NCBI GenBank assembly: GCA_014529385.2
Contig: CM043951.1
Span: 113,196,469-113,260,468, forward strand
Length of the DNA: 64,000 nucleotides
Source: Adiantum capillus-veneris
Taxonomy: Eukaryota; Streptophyta; Polypodiopsida; Polypodiales; Pteridaceae
Reading direction: 5' to 3'
The position numbers and the translations under genes were made by a program. The notes under the pieces were generated by a model that saw only the letters and a list, made by a program, of their open reading frames with translations, was not told where the DNA came from and did not search any database. The first letter of the stretch is position 1, and every line of letters starts with the position of its first letter. This document shows positions 47,557 through 57,361 of the stretch, in pieces.

Positions 47557-47695
47557 TGTCATGCCTAGGGTAAGATTGGGCAGGCCAAGGGCAAGAATGG
47601 ATATGCGATCAAGGGGTACTATATTTTTAGCAGGTTATGAGTCTATATATAGTGAGGTTGGGAGGAGAGTTGTAGGTTCCAGTCCCCCGTCCTCA
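47557..47695 (+). repeat. 3' LTR (139 bp) of the chromovirus-like gypsy
   Basis: TGTCATGCCTAGGGTAAG ... CCGTCCTCA, matching the LTRs at 21685-21827 and (reverse) 23226-23365. It directly follows the polypurine tract. Confidence 0.85.
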
Positions 47696-48737
47696 TACCT
47701 ATGAAGCTATGGTGCTTCTTTGAAGGCTTCCATGCCCAACTACTCTGCTTCCATTGCATGCTCCTCATCGATGTTGTTATAGTGTTCCATTACATTTATT
47801 GAGGATATGACTCAAGTTATCAAGAGAATCTATGCAACTGATTAATGAATCAATGCAAAGTAGACTCGATAGTAGGGAGTATGTTCCACTATGAAAATTG
47901 TATCTATTGTCTGTGTGAAAGCATGTATCCATGGTATCAAGAGAATCTATGGAACTAATTAATGAATGATGAACGCAAAGTAGACCTAGTATGGAGTATG
48001 TTCCACTGTGAAAAGTCTATTTTTTGGGTGAAAGTATATATCGGTGATAGCACGTTTTTCACTTTTGAGTGGCATCCTTTACAAAAAGTGGGGACCATTA
48101 AAATTTCTACAAACATGCTCACATAAAAAAGAGGCCAAGATAGATACATTTTGAACAAATTCACATACCAGATCAATCAACTCTTGAATATGGGCATACA
48201 TGGCCTTTGCTTCTAGACAGTTTTTTGGACAAAGAATTTTAAGTATACAGTCTACAAGCATATGAGTCCTTTGTAGAAAATGGAATGCTCCAACAATATT
48301 ACATGGTCAGATAATTGTCATGAGCATGTAATTCTTTCCCTTCCCTTAGGCCATCATTAGGTAGGTATACCCTTTCGTACCTTCTACCCATAGAAGATTT
48401 TGTACATGTGACAACCTTTTGAGGAGTGGCTTATGCGCCAATTTCACTAGACTATTGCAAAATGAAAAACAAACAAAAAAGGTGATGTCAATGCTCAACA
48501 AAGAATAGGAACAATTGTCTCATCTTTCATCATTGATAGATATAAAGAGTAAGAATGCGTGTTGGCCTGAGAGAAATCAGCTTTGCTACAACCAACTAGT
48601 ACATGTTGTATAAAAAATTGAAGATTGCATGGGAATTGGACTTTTTAAAGAAACTATGATCCCATTATACTTAGAATAATTTCCAACTCTCACCTTAATC
48701 ATGGGAGGTATGGGGCAAAGAATCTCCATATACTACT
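47696..48737. other. intergenic DNA, no gene seen
   Basis: A minus-strand frame (48079-48261) gives a short helical-looking peptide but no domain. An imperfect repeat (TATCAAGAGAATCTATG ... AATTAATGAAT) occurs near 47816 and 47937, each followed by GCAAAGTAGAC. Confidence 0.45.
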
Positions 48738-49000
48738 TGTTGGGGTAAAGGCGCTACACCTTTAGCCTGGGCCAGACGTTCGGTGTCTGATCGCTTGCCC
48801 ATCATGTGTACGTACCCTTATTTATTATATACATATGAATAAGGAGCTCCTCACTCACTCTAATTCTTGAGGTTGTTGCATCCACCCTCTGGTGCTTCTC
48901 CCCTTCCCTGCACGCACTGCACCGCACCACACTACGCATGCACGCACCTGCGCACACACACCCTCACACGTTGTATCATAGCTATTGCTTGTTGGCGGTG
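48738..49000. repeat. LTR-like repeat related to 18385-18770
   Basis: Opens TGTTGGGGTAAAGGCGCTAC and shares ATGAATAAGGAGCTCCTC, GCTTCTCCCCTTCCCTGCA and the CA-rich tail with the 18.4-kb sequence, without its internal duplication. Probably a solo or truncated copia LTR. Confidence 0.55.
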
Positions 49001-49603
49001 TTGATCCCTTAGCAAAAATGGAGCTTGATGCTTGGTTGTGTCAGGATTTTTTTGATGAGCGTAAAGTCATTAGATCATCCCAAAAAGCTTGCCCACTGGC
49101 CTCATGTATATATGTATACATAGCCCTACAAGTCTTGGAAATGTCCATGTAAAAATTCATGTACAAAGGTTTAGTTTTTTTGAACATGGGTGCTGAGGTT
49201 CTGGCTTGTTCAAGTCTCCAAACCATGGTTTTCAATAAGTATTTTCGGTCGTGCTTTATAGCTTGTGAATCTGACTTGTACATCATGAGCTATGTGCGTC
49301 CAAAGTGGGCAGTCTCGACTTAGAAATTGATTGCAGCTCCATGCGACAAAGGAAATTGGGCCATCTTGATGATTGAAACTGGAAATGATGAGATTTAAGA
49401 TTTCTAGAAGTAGTCGAGATAATGGGCTCCAAGATGTGTGTTACGGTGTGTCATTAGGTGACCGGAGCAACAAGTCATGCTTTGGGGAAGGTTGTCCGAG
49501 AAGTTCTCCTACTTGGGGGAGAAACTGGAAATTAATTGGGCATGAGGGAGTTGAGAGGATTGGAGAGGAAGTTGCCATGTGGCATGGGAATTATCCCACA
49601 TAG
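49001..49603. other. unassigned DNA
   Basis: A minus-strand frame at 49041-49286 (81 codons, QARTSAPMFKKTKPLYMNF) is open but unrecognised. Nothing else noted. Confidence 0.4.
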
Positions 49604-50087
49604 CATTAGGGAGATTTTGGACACTCAAATGGGCCCTATAGGGACTTTTACTTTCTCCCTCTTGTCCAAAACGGGCGCACAGTAAAATTTTTACAAATGA
49701 AATCATAACTTGTAGGACCTTCTGGATTTAAAATGTACTCATCAAGATCTATCCATTGATATATAGCATGCCATCAGATTCTTATATTCTAGAAGATTTC
49801 ATTTTTTGATGTGACAACTCCGTCTTATAAAGGGAATCTCTCCCCACATTTCAGCTTCAGTGGGGAGGCCATAACTTCTAACCTCCAAATTTGTCGAAGT
49901 TTGGGGATTTAGAACATACTTTCTAAGATCTTTCCAATGATATGTTGGTTGATAAGGTTTTGACAAAGTGTTTATGTACTTCACCGGTTTGCCCACTTTG
50001 GACAAGAGAGGCAAAGTCAAGCCTCCTTATAGGCAAAGTCAAACCTCCTTATAGGGCCCCCTTTGAGAGTCCAAATTTTCCCTAATG
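49604..50087. mobile_element. TIR element (484 bp), copy B
   Basis: Ends CATTAGGGAGATTTTGGACA (left) and, inward from the right, CATTAGGGAAAATTTGGACT. Matches copy A (31674-32121) throughout. It carries its own 22-bp tandem duplication near the right end (GGCAAAGTCAAGCCTCCTTA, then GGCAAAGTCAAACCTCCTTA), which accounts for part of the length difference. Confidence 0.75.
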
Positions 50088-50421
50088 GGAAGGGAAAAGG
50101 GGTGAGTGGAGGGCATATAGGGCACATTGGGAGCCCATTATGGGTGTATCAAGGTGAGAGGAGCTCTCAAGGCTTGGCTATGGAGGTCTATGGAGGGGCT
50201 CGTGGGCTTCGTAGGGGAGAAGGGGTGCATTTTTTGGGTTTCCACTCATCTGGACATGCGCTTGGCTTCAATTTTTGGTCCCTGGACACTTTCCCCCACC
50301 CCATTCCCTTGGTCAAAAGCTCATCGACACCTCATTTTCCACCCAAAAACGGCAAAAAATGAACCAATTAAAAGAGGCCTACAAAGAGAGCCTTGTCGGC
50401 TGAGAAGAGAGAGAATTTTTT
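50088..50421. other. unassigned DNA
   Basis: Two overlapping open frames (about 50063-50426) show no recognised domain. Confidence 0.4.
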
Positions 50422-50770
50422 TGTAAAGACCCCAATTTTAATAGCTGCAATACCTGAACAACTTCTAAAGAGCTCATTTTTTAGCAAGAAAGAGTACACC
50501 CCCGGTTTCGAGTGGCCATAACTCTTTCATCTTTCATCTGTTTTTTGCCTATAGATACTCTACGGACATCTTTATGAGATGAGCTTCATCATGACGTCCT
50601 AAGTTTCTTCTAATTTTGAGTGTGTTTCATGCTTGAAGGTATTTTTACAAATCTCTACATGTGTTTATCATAGGTGTTTTCGGTGGTGTAATAGTTCTTC
50701 CTTCCAATGGTGTGATTCATGCAAGTCTATAGAGGCACTTGTTTTCCTTGTTGTTTGCACGCTAACGTCA
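50422..50770 (+). repeat. putative 5' LTR of the 50.8-kb gypsy
   Basis: The right end CTAACGTCA directly precedes a PBS, so an LTR must end at 50770. The left end is uncertain: TGTAAAGACCCC at 50422 is a plausible start, giving about 350 bp. No 3' copy is present to confirm it. Confidence 0.45.
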
Positions 50771-50773
50771 TTT

Positions 50774-50792
50774 TGGTGCCCTCAAGGAGGAG
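50774..50792 (+). promoter_or_regulatory. primer-binding site of the 50.8-kb gypsy
   Basis: TGGTGCCCTCAAGGAGGAG, following GTCATTT exactly as in the giant element (GTCATTTGGTGCCC). Confidence 0.65.
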
Positions 50793-51083
50793 CAAGTGCT
50801 CTTATGCTCCAATTTTTGTGAAACATGTCTATGCTGCAAGTAGAGAAGGTAAAGGGGATGTGGGTCCTTATAGACAACCGCCTATGTATGTGAAAATTGT
50901 TGATAACCCTTGAGACGATTGTGTAACTGGATTGCAGCCTTTCGCGGTTCATGAGGTTTTGTAAATCCAAGCATTGGGGTCTCGGTTATTGAGCAGATCT
51001 GAGGTGGATTAGGTACTGGAGTGATCCATCGACATCCCTTGAACTTTTGATGTCACATGTAAGTGTTTTTGTGGCAATCGAAC

Positions 51084-51892
51084 ATGGAGGATGAGTTTCC
51101 ACAGTTTCATGGATTGCCTAATGAGAATGCACAAGATTTTATTGAAAAATTGGAAGTCAATTGCTTACTGCAAAATATACTAGATCAAGCTATATTGTTG
51201 CGGCTGCTGCAATACAGTTTACAGGATGAGGCAAGAGTTTGGTTACAATATTATGAAGAGCTGGTGCACGCACAAACTCTAGGGGTGGTTTTGGACTACA
51301 ATCATGTGAAGCAAGATTTTATGGCATAGTAGAGATCCATTGAAGTACCTTATGAAGTTTGGCATGAAATTCAGGGATACACTCAAAAGGTTAATCAAAG
51401 TATTGATGATTTTTTCATGAAATTCACCCATTTATGGGATAAATGGGCCCGAGCTTGGGAAATGAAATCCCTCTAGCCATGTTAAAGAAGGACCGTTTTG
51501 TGGCAAACTTAAAAGAAATCTTGAAGTTCAAAGTTGAGCTAAAAACGCCCGCTACCTTTGAGGAAGTAGTCACTGTCTCCAGGGAAAAAGAATAGAAGGC
51601 TCAAAGACTCAATGAGTATGGGAAAGAAGTCCCTGTGCAAGGTAATGGTGGCCAAAAAGAGGGAAATTAGGTAGAGGCTAGAGCCTATCCTATTCAGAAG
51701 GTTGCTAACACTGAATAGTTACAACGAAATATGAAAGATATGATGACCATGATGCAAGAATTGCGGCTCAGTTTTCTTTGAGGTGGTCGTGGTCATGGTT
51801 GTGGTAGAGGAATGGCCCAGGCATGTGAAACTCAGCCTAATGCTAATGTAGGTCAGCACTTAATGTTCAAAGCCAATAAGGATGGGAGGTGA
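51084..51892 (+). pseudogene. Ty3/gypsy Gag, broken
   Basis: ATG at 51084 begins MEDEFPQFHGLPNENAQDFI, then LQYSLQDEARVWLQYYEEL, and in the same or neighbouring frames HEIQGYTQKVNQSIDDFFMK, MLKKDRFVANLKEILKFKVE and LKTPATFEEVVTVSREKE, typical of plant gypsy Gag. Two adjacent TAG codons at 51327-51332 and further stops near 51595 and 51669 interrupt it. No zinc knuckle was found; an Arg/Gly-rich GGRGHGCGRG near 51780 may be what is left of the nucleocapsid. Confidence 0.8.
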
Positions 51893-52286
51893 TATGTTTT
51901 CACTTCCCAAATCTATTAGGGCTAGTGATTATGTATTGGATATATGGGGAGATCAAGGTACTGAACAAAAAAATGAGGCCTCAATGTCTCGTGGTCATGT
52001 TGGTATTGTGCGGGTTGAAAAGAAAGAAGCAGATATGATGCTCGTGGGAAAAAGGGAGAGGGAAGGCTATGCCTCTCGAGATCCCAACAAAAAGAAAAGG
52101 AAAGAGAAAGAGGGTGAAGATGCAAAAGCGAAGAGGAAGAGAATACCTCGTAGATGGTTTGAAGTAGAAAATTTGCCTTTGGGAGAAGGCCAAACAACTT
52201 ATAGTTTAAAGGAAGACATGATTGGGAGGAAAATAGATTGTACTTTTGGAAAATTGAAGAATATGGTGCTCAAAATTAAGAGGTAG
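51882..52286 (+). pseudogene. linker between gypsy Gag and protease
   Basis: A 134-codon basic/acidic frame (KKKRKEKEGEDAKAKRKR, FEVENLPLGEGQTTYSL) preceding the protease. No catalytic motif; the lysine-rich stretch could be a nuclear or nucleic-acid-binding segment of the polyprotein. Confidence 0.55.
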
Positions 52287-52298
52287 TGGAAGTAATTA

Positions 52299-52602
52299 TT
52301 GAATCCAGAGAAAGAGCCAAAGCATGGACAAGTTAGAGTATTGGTTGTGGGAGAGTTACCCAACATTTTTCTAATGGTGAACGCTTGGCACAAAGGTGTG
52401 GGCATGGGAGAGGCCTACATTGATGGAGGTGCTCAATTTTGTGTGATCACACAGTCATGTGTCGAGAGACTGGGCCTCATTACATGCGGGAGCTGTGGGT
52501 TTAGGATTCAACTAGAAAACCATGCAAAAGTGAAGTGTTTGAGGATGATTAAGAAATTGGAATTTGAAGTCTTTAACGTAAAGTTATAGTAAACTTTCAT
52601 GT
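52299..52602 (+). pseudogene. gypsy aspartic protease remnant
   Basis: The active-site region reads AYIDGGAQFCVITQSCVERL, with Asp at 52422-52424. DGGA rather than DSG/DTG is a variant seen in some plant gypsy groups, so it may not be a mutation. The domain continues with VEFEV-like strands and then LGDFPLILG...PWLRVVG, the end of the protease, where a triplication starts. Confidence 0.65.
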
Positions 52603-53090
52603 TATGCCAGCTGGCTTGGGAGATTTTCCTCTCATTTTGGGATGACCTTGGTTGAGAGTTGTTGGTGATGTGCAAGATTGGGGCAAGGGCACAATCTATG
52701 TGTATGGTAGGAAGGGTGAAAAGAGGGTGTTTGATATGACTACCAAGAAACCTTTTCCTCTCATTTTGGGATGACCTTGGTTGAGATTTGTTGGTGCTGT
52801 GCAAGATTGGGGCAAGGTCACAATATGTGTGTATGGTAGGAAGGGTGAAAAGAGGGTGTTTGATATGACTACCAAGCAGCCTTTGGCACAATCTGTGTGT
52901 ATGGTAGGAAGGGTGAAAATAGGGTGTTTGATATGCCAGCTGGCCTGGGAGATTTTCCTCTCATTTTAGGACAACCTTGGTTGAGAGTTGTTGGTGTTGT
53001 GAAAGATTGGGGCACAATCTATCTGTATCGTAGGAAGGGTGAAAAGAGGGTGTTTGAAATGACCACCAAGCAACCTTTGGCACTAGAAGA
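52603..53090 (+). repeat. tandem triplication inside gypsy pol
   Basis: A unit encoding FPLILG.PWLRVVG..QDWG..TIYVYGRKGEKRVFDMTTK occurs three times, with its CCTCTCATTTT(G/A)GGA block at 52628, 52757 and 52957 (spacings 129 and 200). An additional partial copy (GTGTATGGTAGGAAGGGTGA) lies between the second and third. Only one unit exists in a normal pol. Confidence 0.9.
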
Positions 53091-53311
53091 TGTGAGTTAA
53101 AATGATGAATCCGAAGTTACCAATGAAGACAGTTTTAAAGATTCTGAAAGTAGCACTGTTTCCAGTTCCAGTGAGAGGGTGAAGTATCATTCTTGTTGTT
53201 GGATGAGGAGAAAAGACAAGTGGGTAAAATGTTGCAAATTACAAAGAATATAAATGCTTCAAGCCGTTTAGAGCAACTTGAAGAGTTGATGTAGCCTAAA
53301 TAGAATTTCCA

Positions 53312-53933
53312 GTGAAGAAAGAGTTGATTCAAAATATGTTGAGTAGTACTAATTTGACACACAAAGAAAGAAGGGAGTACCTAACAATGCTGGACAGGTT
53401 TCCAGATCTTTTCATCACTTCATATCAAGAAATAAGGGGTTTTGTTGAAGATCCTGTGAAGATCGAACTAGTTGAAGGGGCAAAGACAATAAGAGAGAAA
53501 GTAAGAAGGATAGGTAGGAGCAAATGAATGCTTTAAAAGAAGAAGTGGATAAACTTTTGGAGGCAGGGCTCATTGTGCCAGTTGAGAATGTTGAATGGGT
53601 GAGCCCTGTAGTGGTCATTCCAAAGAAAGATGGGTGTTGGAGAGTTTTTGTTGAGTATAAGCCATTAAATGCAGTGACCAAGAAAGATCCTTACCCTTTA
53701 CCTTTCATTGATCAAATTTTAGATGCAATGGATGGCTTTGAAAGATACAGTGTATGCGATGCTTATTTACGATATTTTCTTTTTATCCTTGCTTTTGAAG
53801 ACCGGAAAAAGACTACTTTATCACTCCATGGGGTTGTTTCTAATTTTGTTGCCTTCCATTTGGGTTAACAAATGGGCCTAGAGCGTTTGAAAGAAAAGTG
53901 GATTGGGTCCTTGTTACCATATACATGTGGTAG
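53312..53933 (+). pseudogene. gypsy reverse transcriptase, N-terminal half only
   Basis: Features: LDRFPDLFITSYQEI (pol region before the fingers), VDKLLEAGLIVPVENVEWVS, PVVVIPKKDGCWRVFVEYK (the conserved K...R...DYR region), LNAVTKKDPYPLPFIDQILD and a degenerate first catalytic Asp region (FERYSVCDAYLRYF). After a frame change, FGLTNGPRAFERKVDWVL precedes a sudden end at the LTR of the next element, just where YMDD would follow. One TGA lies at 53525-53527. Confidence 0.85.
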
Positions 53934-54138
53934 TGATGTGTGTGAACACACTAGGACCGCCGGGGCATTTTTTCCCTCTTTAGGAGGGTTTTTCCCCCGT
54001 GCATTGTATATACGCCCATCACTCTAGGGCTATCTATCTTTCCATTGCACACTAAGTAACACACTCTCTATTGTGTGCCTTGAATTTCCTTCGTCTTCTC
54101 CAAGCTGTGTGTGTTTCTCTGACACCCTAATTCCAACA
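53934..54138 (+). repeat. copia 5' LTR (about 205 bp)
   Basis: Begins TGATGTGTGTGAACACAC (or three bases later) and ends CCTAATTCCAACA, two bases before the PBS. A TATA-like GTATATACG lies near 54006. Confidence 0.75.
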
Positions 54139-54140
54139 AT

Positions 54141-54152
54141 TGGTATCAGAGC
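54141..54152 (+). promoter_or_regulatory. primer-binding site for initiator Met-tRNA
   Basis: TGGTATCAGAGC, exact plant initiator-Met type, two bases after the LTR end CAACA. Confidence 0.95.
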
Positions 54153-54500
54153 AAGTCACGTCCTCCCGGGCTTAGTCGCCAGTTGCTCCAGCACACGCCT
54201 GCTCACTTTCTCCGATTTCAGTGAGCTTTGGCAAGCATTCGCAGGTCAACAAATATTTTGGGAGAGATCGAAGAGCTTGGTCTGCTCAGAATTTTGATTT
54301 GGGCTCATTTCGGCCTCCGTTTCCACTATAGGCAGTACTGCACAGGCTATTTCGTCATTTTGTGCGGAATTTCTGTCAGTGCCATTTTCTGCATAACAGG
54401 TGTCTTATAGTCTTCTACGGTTTGTGCTATATAGCACAGGTTGTTCCCGCTCCGTTTCTCCTATTTTCGGGCAGTTGTCACATCAGGTGCAGCATTTACC

Positions 54501-55580
54501 ATGGCTGACAACAACAACACAGATGTGTTCAAGATGTTTGCTGCCGAGAACAGGTTGGATGGGGACAACTACTCTATGTGGGCTTATATGATGCAACATG
54601 TTCTTGTGTCAAAGGGTGTCTAGAACATTGTGGAGGGCATTGATGTATGTCCTAGTTCTGAGGATGTAGGCGATGTTGCAGGTCTTGCTGCAAGGATTGC
54701 AGCTGTTAGAGTTGTTTTGCCTACGGCAGAACAAGCTCGTTGGGATGTTAAGGATGCGCAGGCTCATGCATTGATTGCGTTGTCTGTGAAGCGCACCATT
54801 GTTCCTCACATCCGCTCAGCAAAATCTGCAAAATAGGCTTGGGATATTCTAGAAGGTCTTTATGCAAGCCGCAATGAGGCTAAAATTGCTTTGCTGCGTA
54901 AAGAGCTGGAGTCGAAGATTATGCATGAGGAAGATGATATGGACACTTTCCTTGATAGTGTCAAGGATATCAATGAGCAACTTATTTCTGCAGGTGAAGT
55001 TATTTCAGACAGTTCCCTTGTGCAGACTGTTCTTGATGCCTTACCAGATTCTTACCAGACTTTTGCTAATACTTGGAGACTTATGACCCAAGGAAATCCA
55101 AAAGTTGTCAAGTTTGATGCATTATGCACATTGCTGTTGCAAGAGTCACTTTCCAGAAAAAACAGAACTAGGCAACGTGCAGTTGAATAGGCTTTTATTG
55201 CTTCTCAAAGAAAGGGTGGTAATAGTAATGCAGCCACTTCTTATCATTCTTTTGCGAATGGAAAAAATTCTGTTCCTAATGCTTCTGCTGGTAGCACTTC
55301 GTCTGGCAATTCTGGTGATAAGGGAAAAAAGAAGATGCGTTGCCATTATTGTAAAGCCAATGATCACTTGATCAAGTCGTGTCCTAGGTTGAAGGTCAAA
55401 GAGGCTAAGAAGAAAGAGGGTGGTTCCACTCCAAATGCTGGCTCCACTACAAATGCAGCCATTGTTGAGTCTTCTGTGAAAGGAGACTGTGTTGCTGATG
55501 TTGATGCAGAATGGGCTTTTAGCGCAGAGTGCACTTACAATCCTGTTGTCCATGATGCATGCTTGTCAGTTGTTGCTGTA
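54501..55580 (+). pseudogene. copia Gag with CCHC knuckle
   Basis: ATG at 54501 in ACCATGGC. Gag motifs: NRLDGDNYSMWAYMMQHVL, ARWDVKDAQAHALIALSV, IRSAKSAK.AWDILEGLYAS, LRKELESKIMHEEDDMDTF, LVQTVLDALPDSYQTF. A CCHC knuckle CHYCKANDHLIKSC lies at about 55338-55380. Three TAG stops (54621, 54834, 55188) fall at places where this family usually has a residue such as Gln; no frameshift is present. Confidence 0.9.
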
Positions 55581-56561
55581 GATTCACATGTGTGGTATTT
55601 CGACAGTTGTGCTGCTTCTTTGCCGTCTCTTGAAGCGCCTGTCAAACATGTTTGTGAAGGCTGTATTTTGGGTAAGATACAGTGTTCTAAGTTTCCAAAG
55701 GATTGTTCAGTTCGGGCCACATGCAGGTTGCAGCTTGTGCATAGTGATGTTTGTGGGCCCATGCAAACTCCGTCCTTGGGCAAATACCTGTACTTCGTGA
55801 CTTTCATTGATGATTACTCCAGGCATGCATGGGTATTTCTGCTTAAAGTGAAGTCCGAAGTTTTTATGTGCTTCAAACAATTTCTGGCTATGGCTGAAAA
55901 TGTCTCGAAATGTATTATGGGCACCCTCCGTTCCGATCGAGGGGGGGAGTATATGTCTCATGAATTTAATGCATTTCTGGCTAGTCGTGGGATAAAACAC
56001 CAATGTACAGTGCCTTATACACCTCAGCGAAATGGTGTTGCTGAGAGGAAAAACAGGTCACGGACGAAAATGGCACGATGTATGGTCAAAAGTCAAGCTT
56101 TACCGTATTCTTTTTGGCTTGAGGCCATCATGTGTGCCACTTATGTACTTAACAGGTGTCCTACGAGAGATTTGCAGTCTATAACTCGATATGAATCATG
56201 GCATGATAGAAAGCCTTCTATTGAGCACATGCGTGTTTTTGGCTGTTTGGCATATGCTTTGGTGCCACAAGTGCACCGCAGAAAATTGGATGATAAGGCT
56301 GTCAAATGTATTTTGGTTGGTTATAGTGCTGAAAGCAAAGATTACAGGTTGTATCATCCGCAAACAAAACGTATTCTGGTTTCTCGGGATGTAGTGTTTG
56401 TGGAAGATTCTGTTCAGCCCTTGCTGTCTTGTACTAGAGACAGTAATGTAAGCTCACGGGACATTTACGATACTTTGTTGCCTCTTTTCAGTGGTGGAAA
56501 TACGAATGTAAGTTCCAATGAGGCAAATGTACAGCCTATGGGGGTTTCTGAAAATGATTAA
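55581..56561 (+). pseudogene. copia protease stub fused to integrase
   Basis: The protease begins normally (VDSHVWYFDSCAAS; the usual Gly after Asp-Ser is Cys) but jumps within six residues to the pre-integrase end (HVCEGCILGKIQCSKFP). About 150 codons of protease and pre-integrase zinc region are therefore deleted in frame. Integrase is otherwise complete: LVHSDVCGPM, FIDDYSRHAWVFLL, TLRSDRGGEYMSHEF, PQRNGVAERKNRS and VFGCLAYALVPQVHRRKLDD. After VSRDVVFVEDS the linker ends at 56561. There is no reverse transcriptase. Confidence 0.9.
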
Positions 56562-57361
56562 AGAAAAATACTACATTAGTGTCATGCTCGACACAAGCCA
56601 TAGTCAAAACGGTCCAAGGAGGTATAACCCAATACAAAACCATCCCCAACAAAACAAGACAAAGACATTCCAAAAATCAATAGAAAATACTACAGGAGAT
56701 ATCTGCTCGACGAGTGCCACCATGCTAGGTGTATTGCCACCTTGATCTTGCTAGGCGCCTTCGTAGAACTGTAGAAGTCGATAGATTTGCATAAGGGGCA
56801 AGCCAGATTGCTCCATCACCTCAAAGATGGTTTCAATCAACAATGCAAAGCCCAACAACAACCCAATGACCTCGAACGCCATCATGCTGCCATGATGACC
56901 CGTGCATGTTGGAGATCAACCATGGAACCAAATAAAAAAATGCGTCAAGAAAGAGCAAGCTTTAAATGGGAAGCAAATCCCCCCAAAAAAATGCCCTTGC
57001 TGCCACCAGACCTACCATCAACTACCAGCTGCGGGAGAGAAGGGCCCACAAGACCGTGCAATAGAATTGGTTTTTGATTCACCTCCTCAGGAGAGAGGAG
57101 AGCGACAACCTTCCCCTTACTCCCAAAAAGAAGGGGATGACAAGGGGAGACACTTGACAAATAGAGGAAGCAGCCTTGTTCCTCACCCCAAAGGAGCCCA
57201 CTCTTCACAACTTGTAGGCATGCCATAGATCACACCAAGCTCCACAATATAGCCTTGCCATAAAACCTCCTTGAGAATCCGTTCTTTGCAACCTTGCAGG
57301 TTGCCGCAAGTAGGAGCAGGGTGGCCCGCAAACCCTAGGATCACATGTGTAGTTGCAATCC
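56562..57361. other. unassigned DNA between copia and LINE
   Basis: Several overlapping frames on both strands, none recognisable. The copia linker similarity stops within about 10 bases of 56561, and LINE similarity begins at 57362. Confidence 0.4.

Larger units (their letters stand above)
53934..56561 (+). mobile_element. truncated Ty1/copia element (5' LTR, gag, integrase)
   Basis: 5' LTR about 53934-54138, PBS 54141-54152, then one continuous frame from 54501 to 56561 interrupted only by three TAG codons (54621, 54834, 55188). Reverse transcriptase, RNase H and the 3' LTR are missing: the frame ends shortly after the integrase C-terminal region and unrelated DNA follows. It is of a different copia group from the 12.6- and 40-kb elements. 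Confidence 0.9.

Noticed and set aside
49041-49286. Minus-strand 81-codon frame as a host gene
   Set aside because: Too short, no domain, no flanking coding evidence; splice structure cannot be judged by eye.
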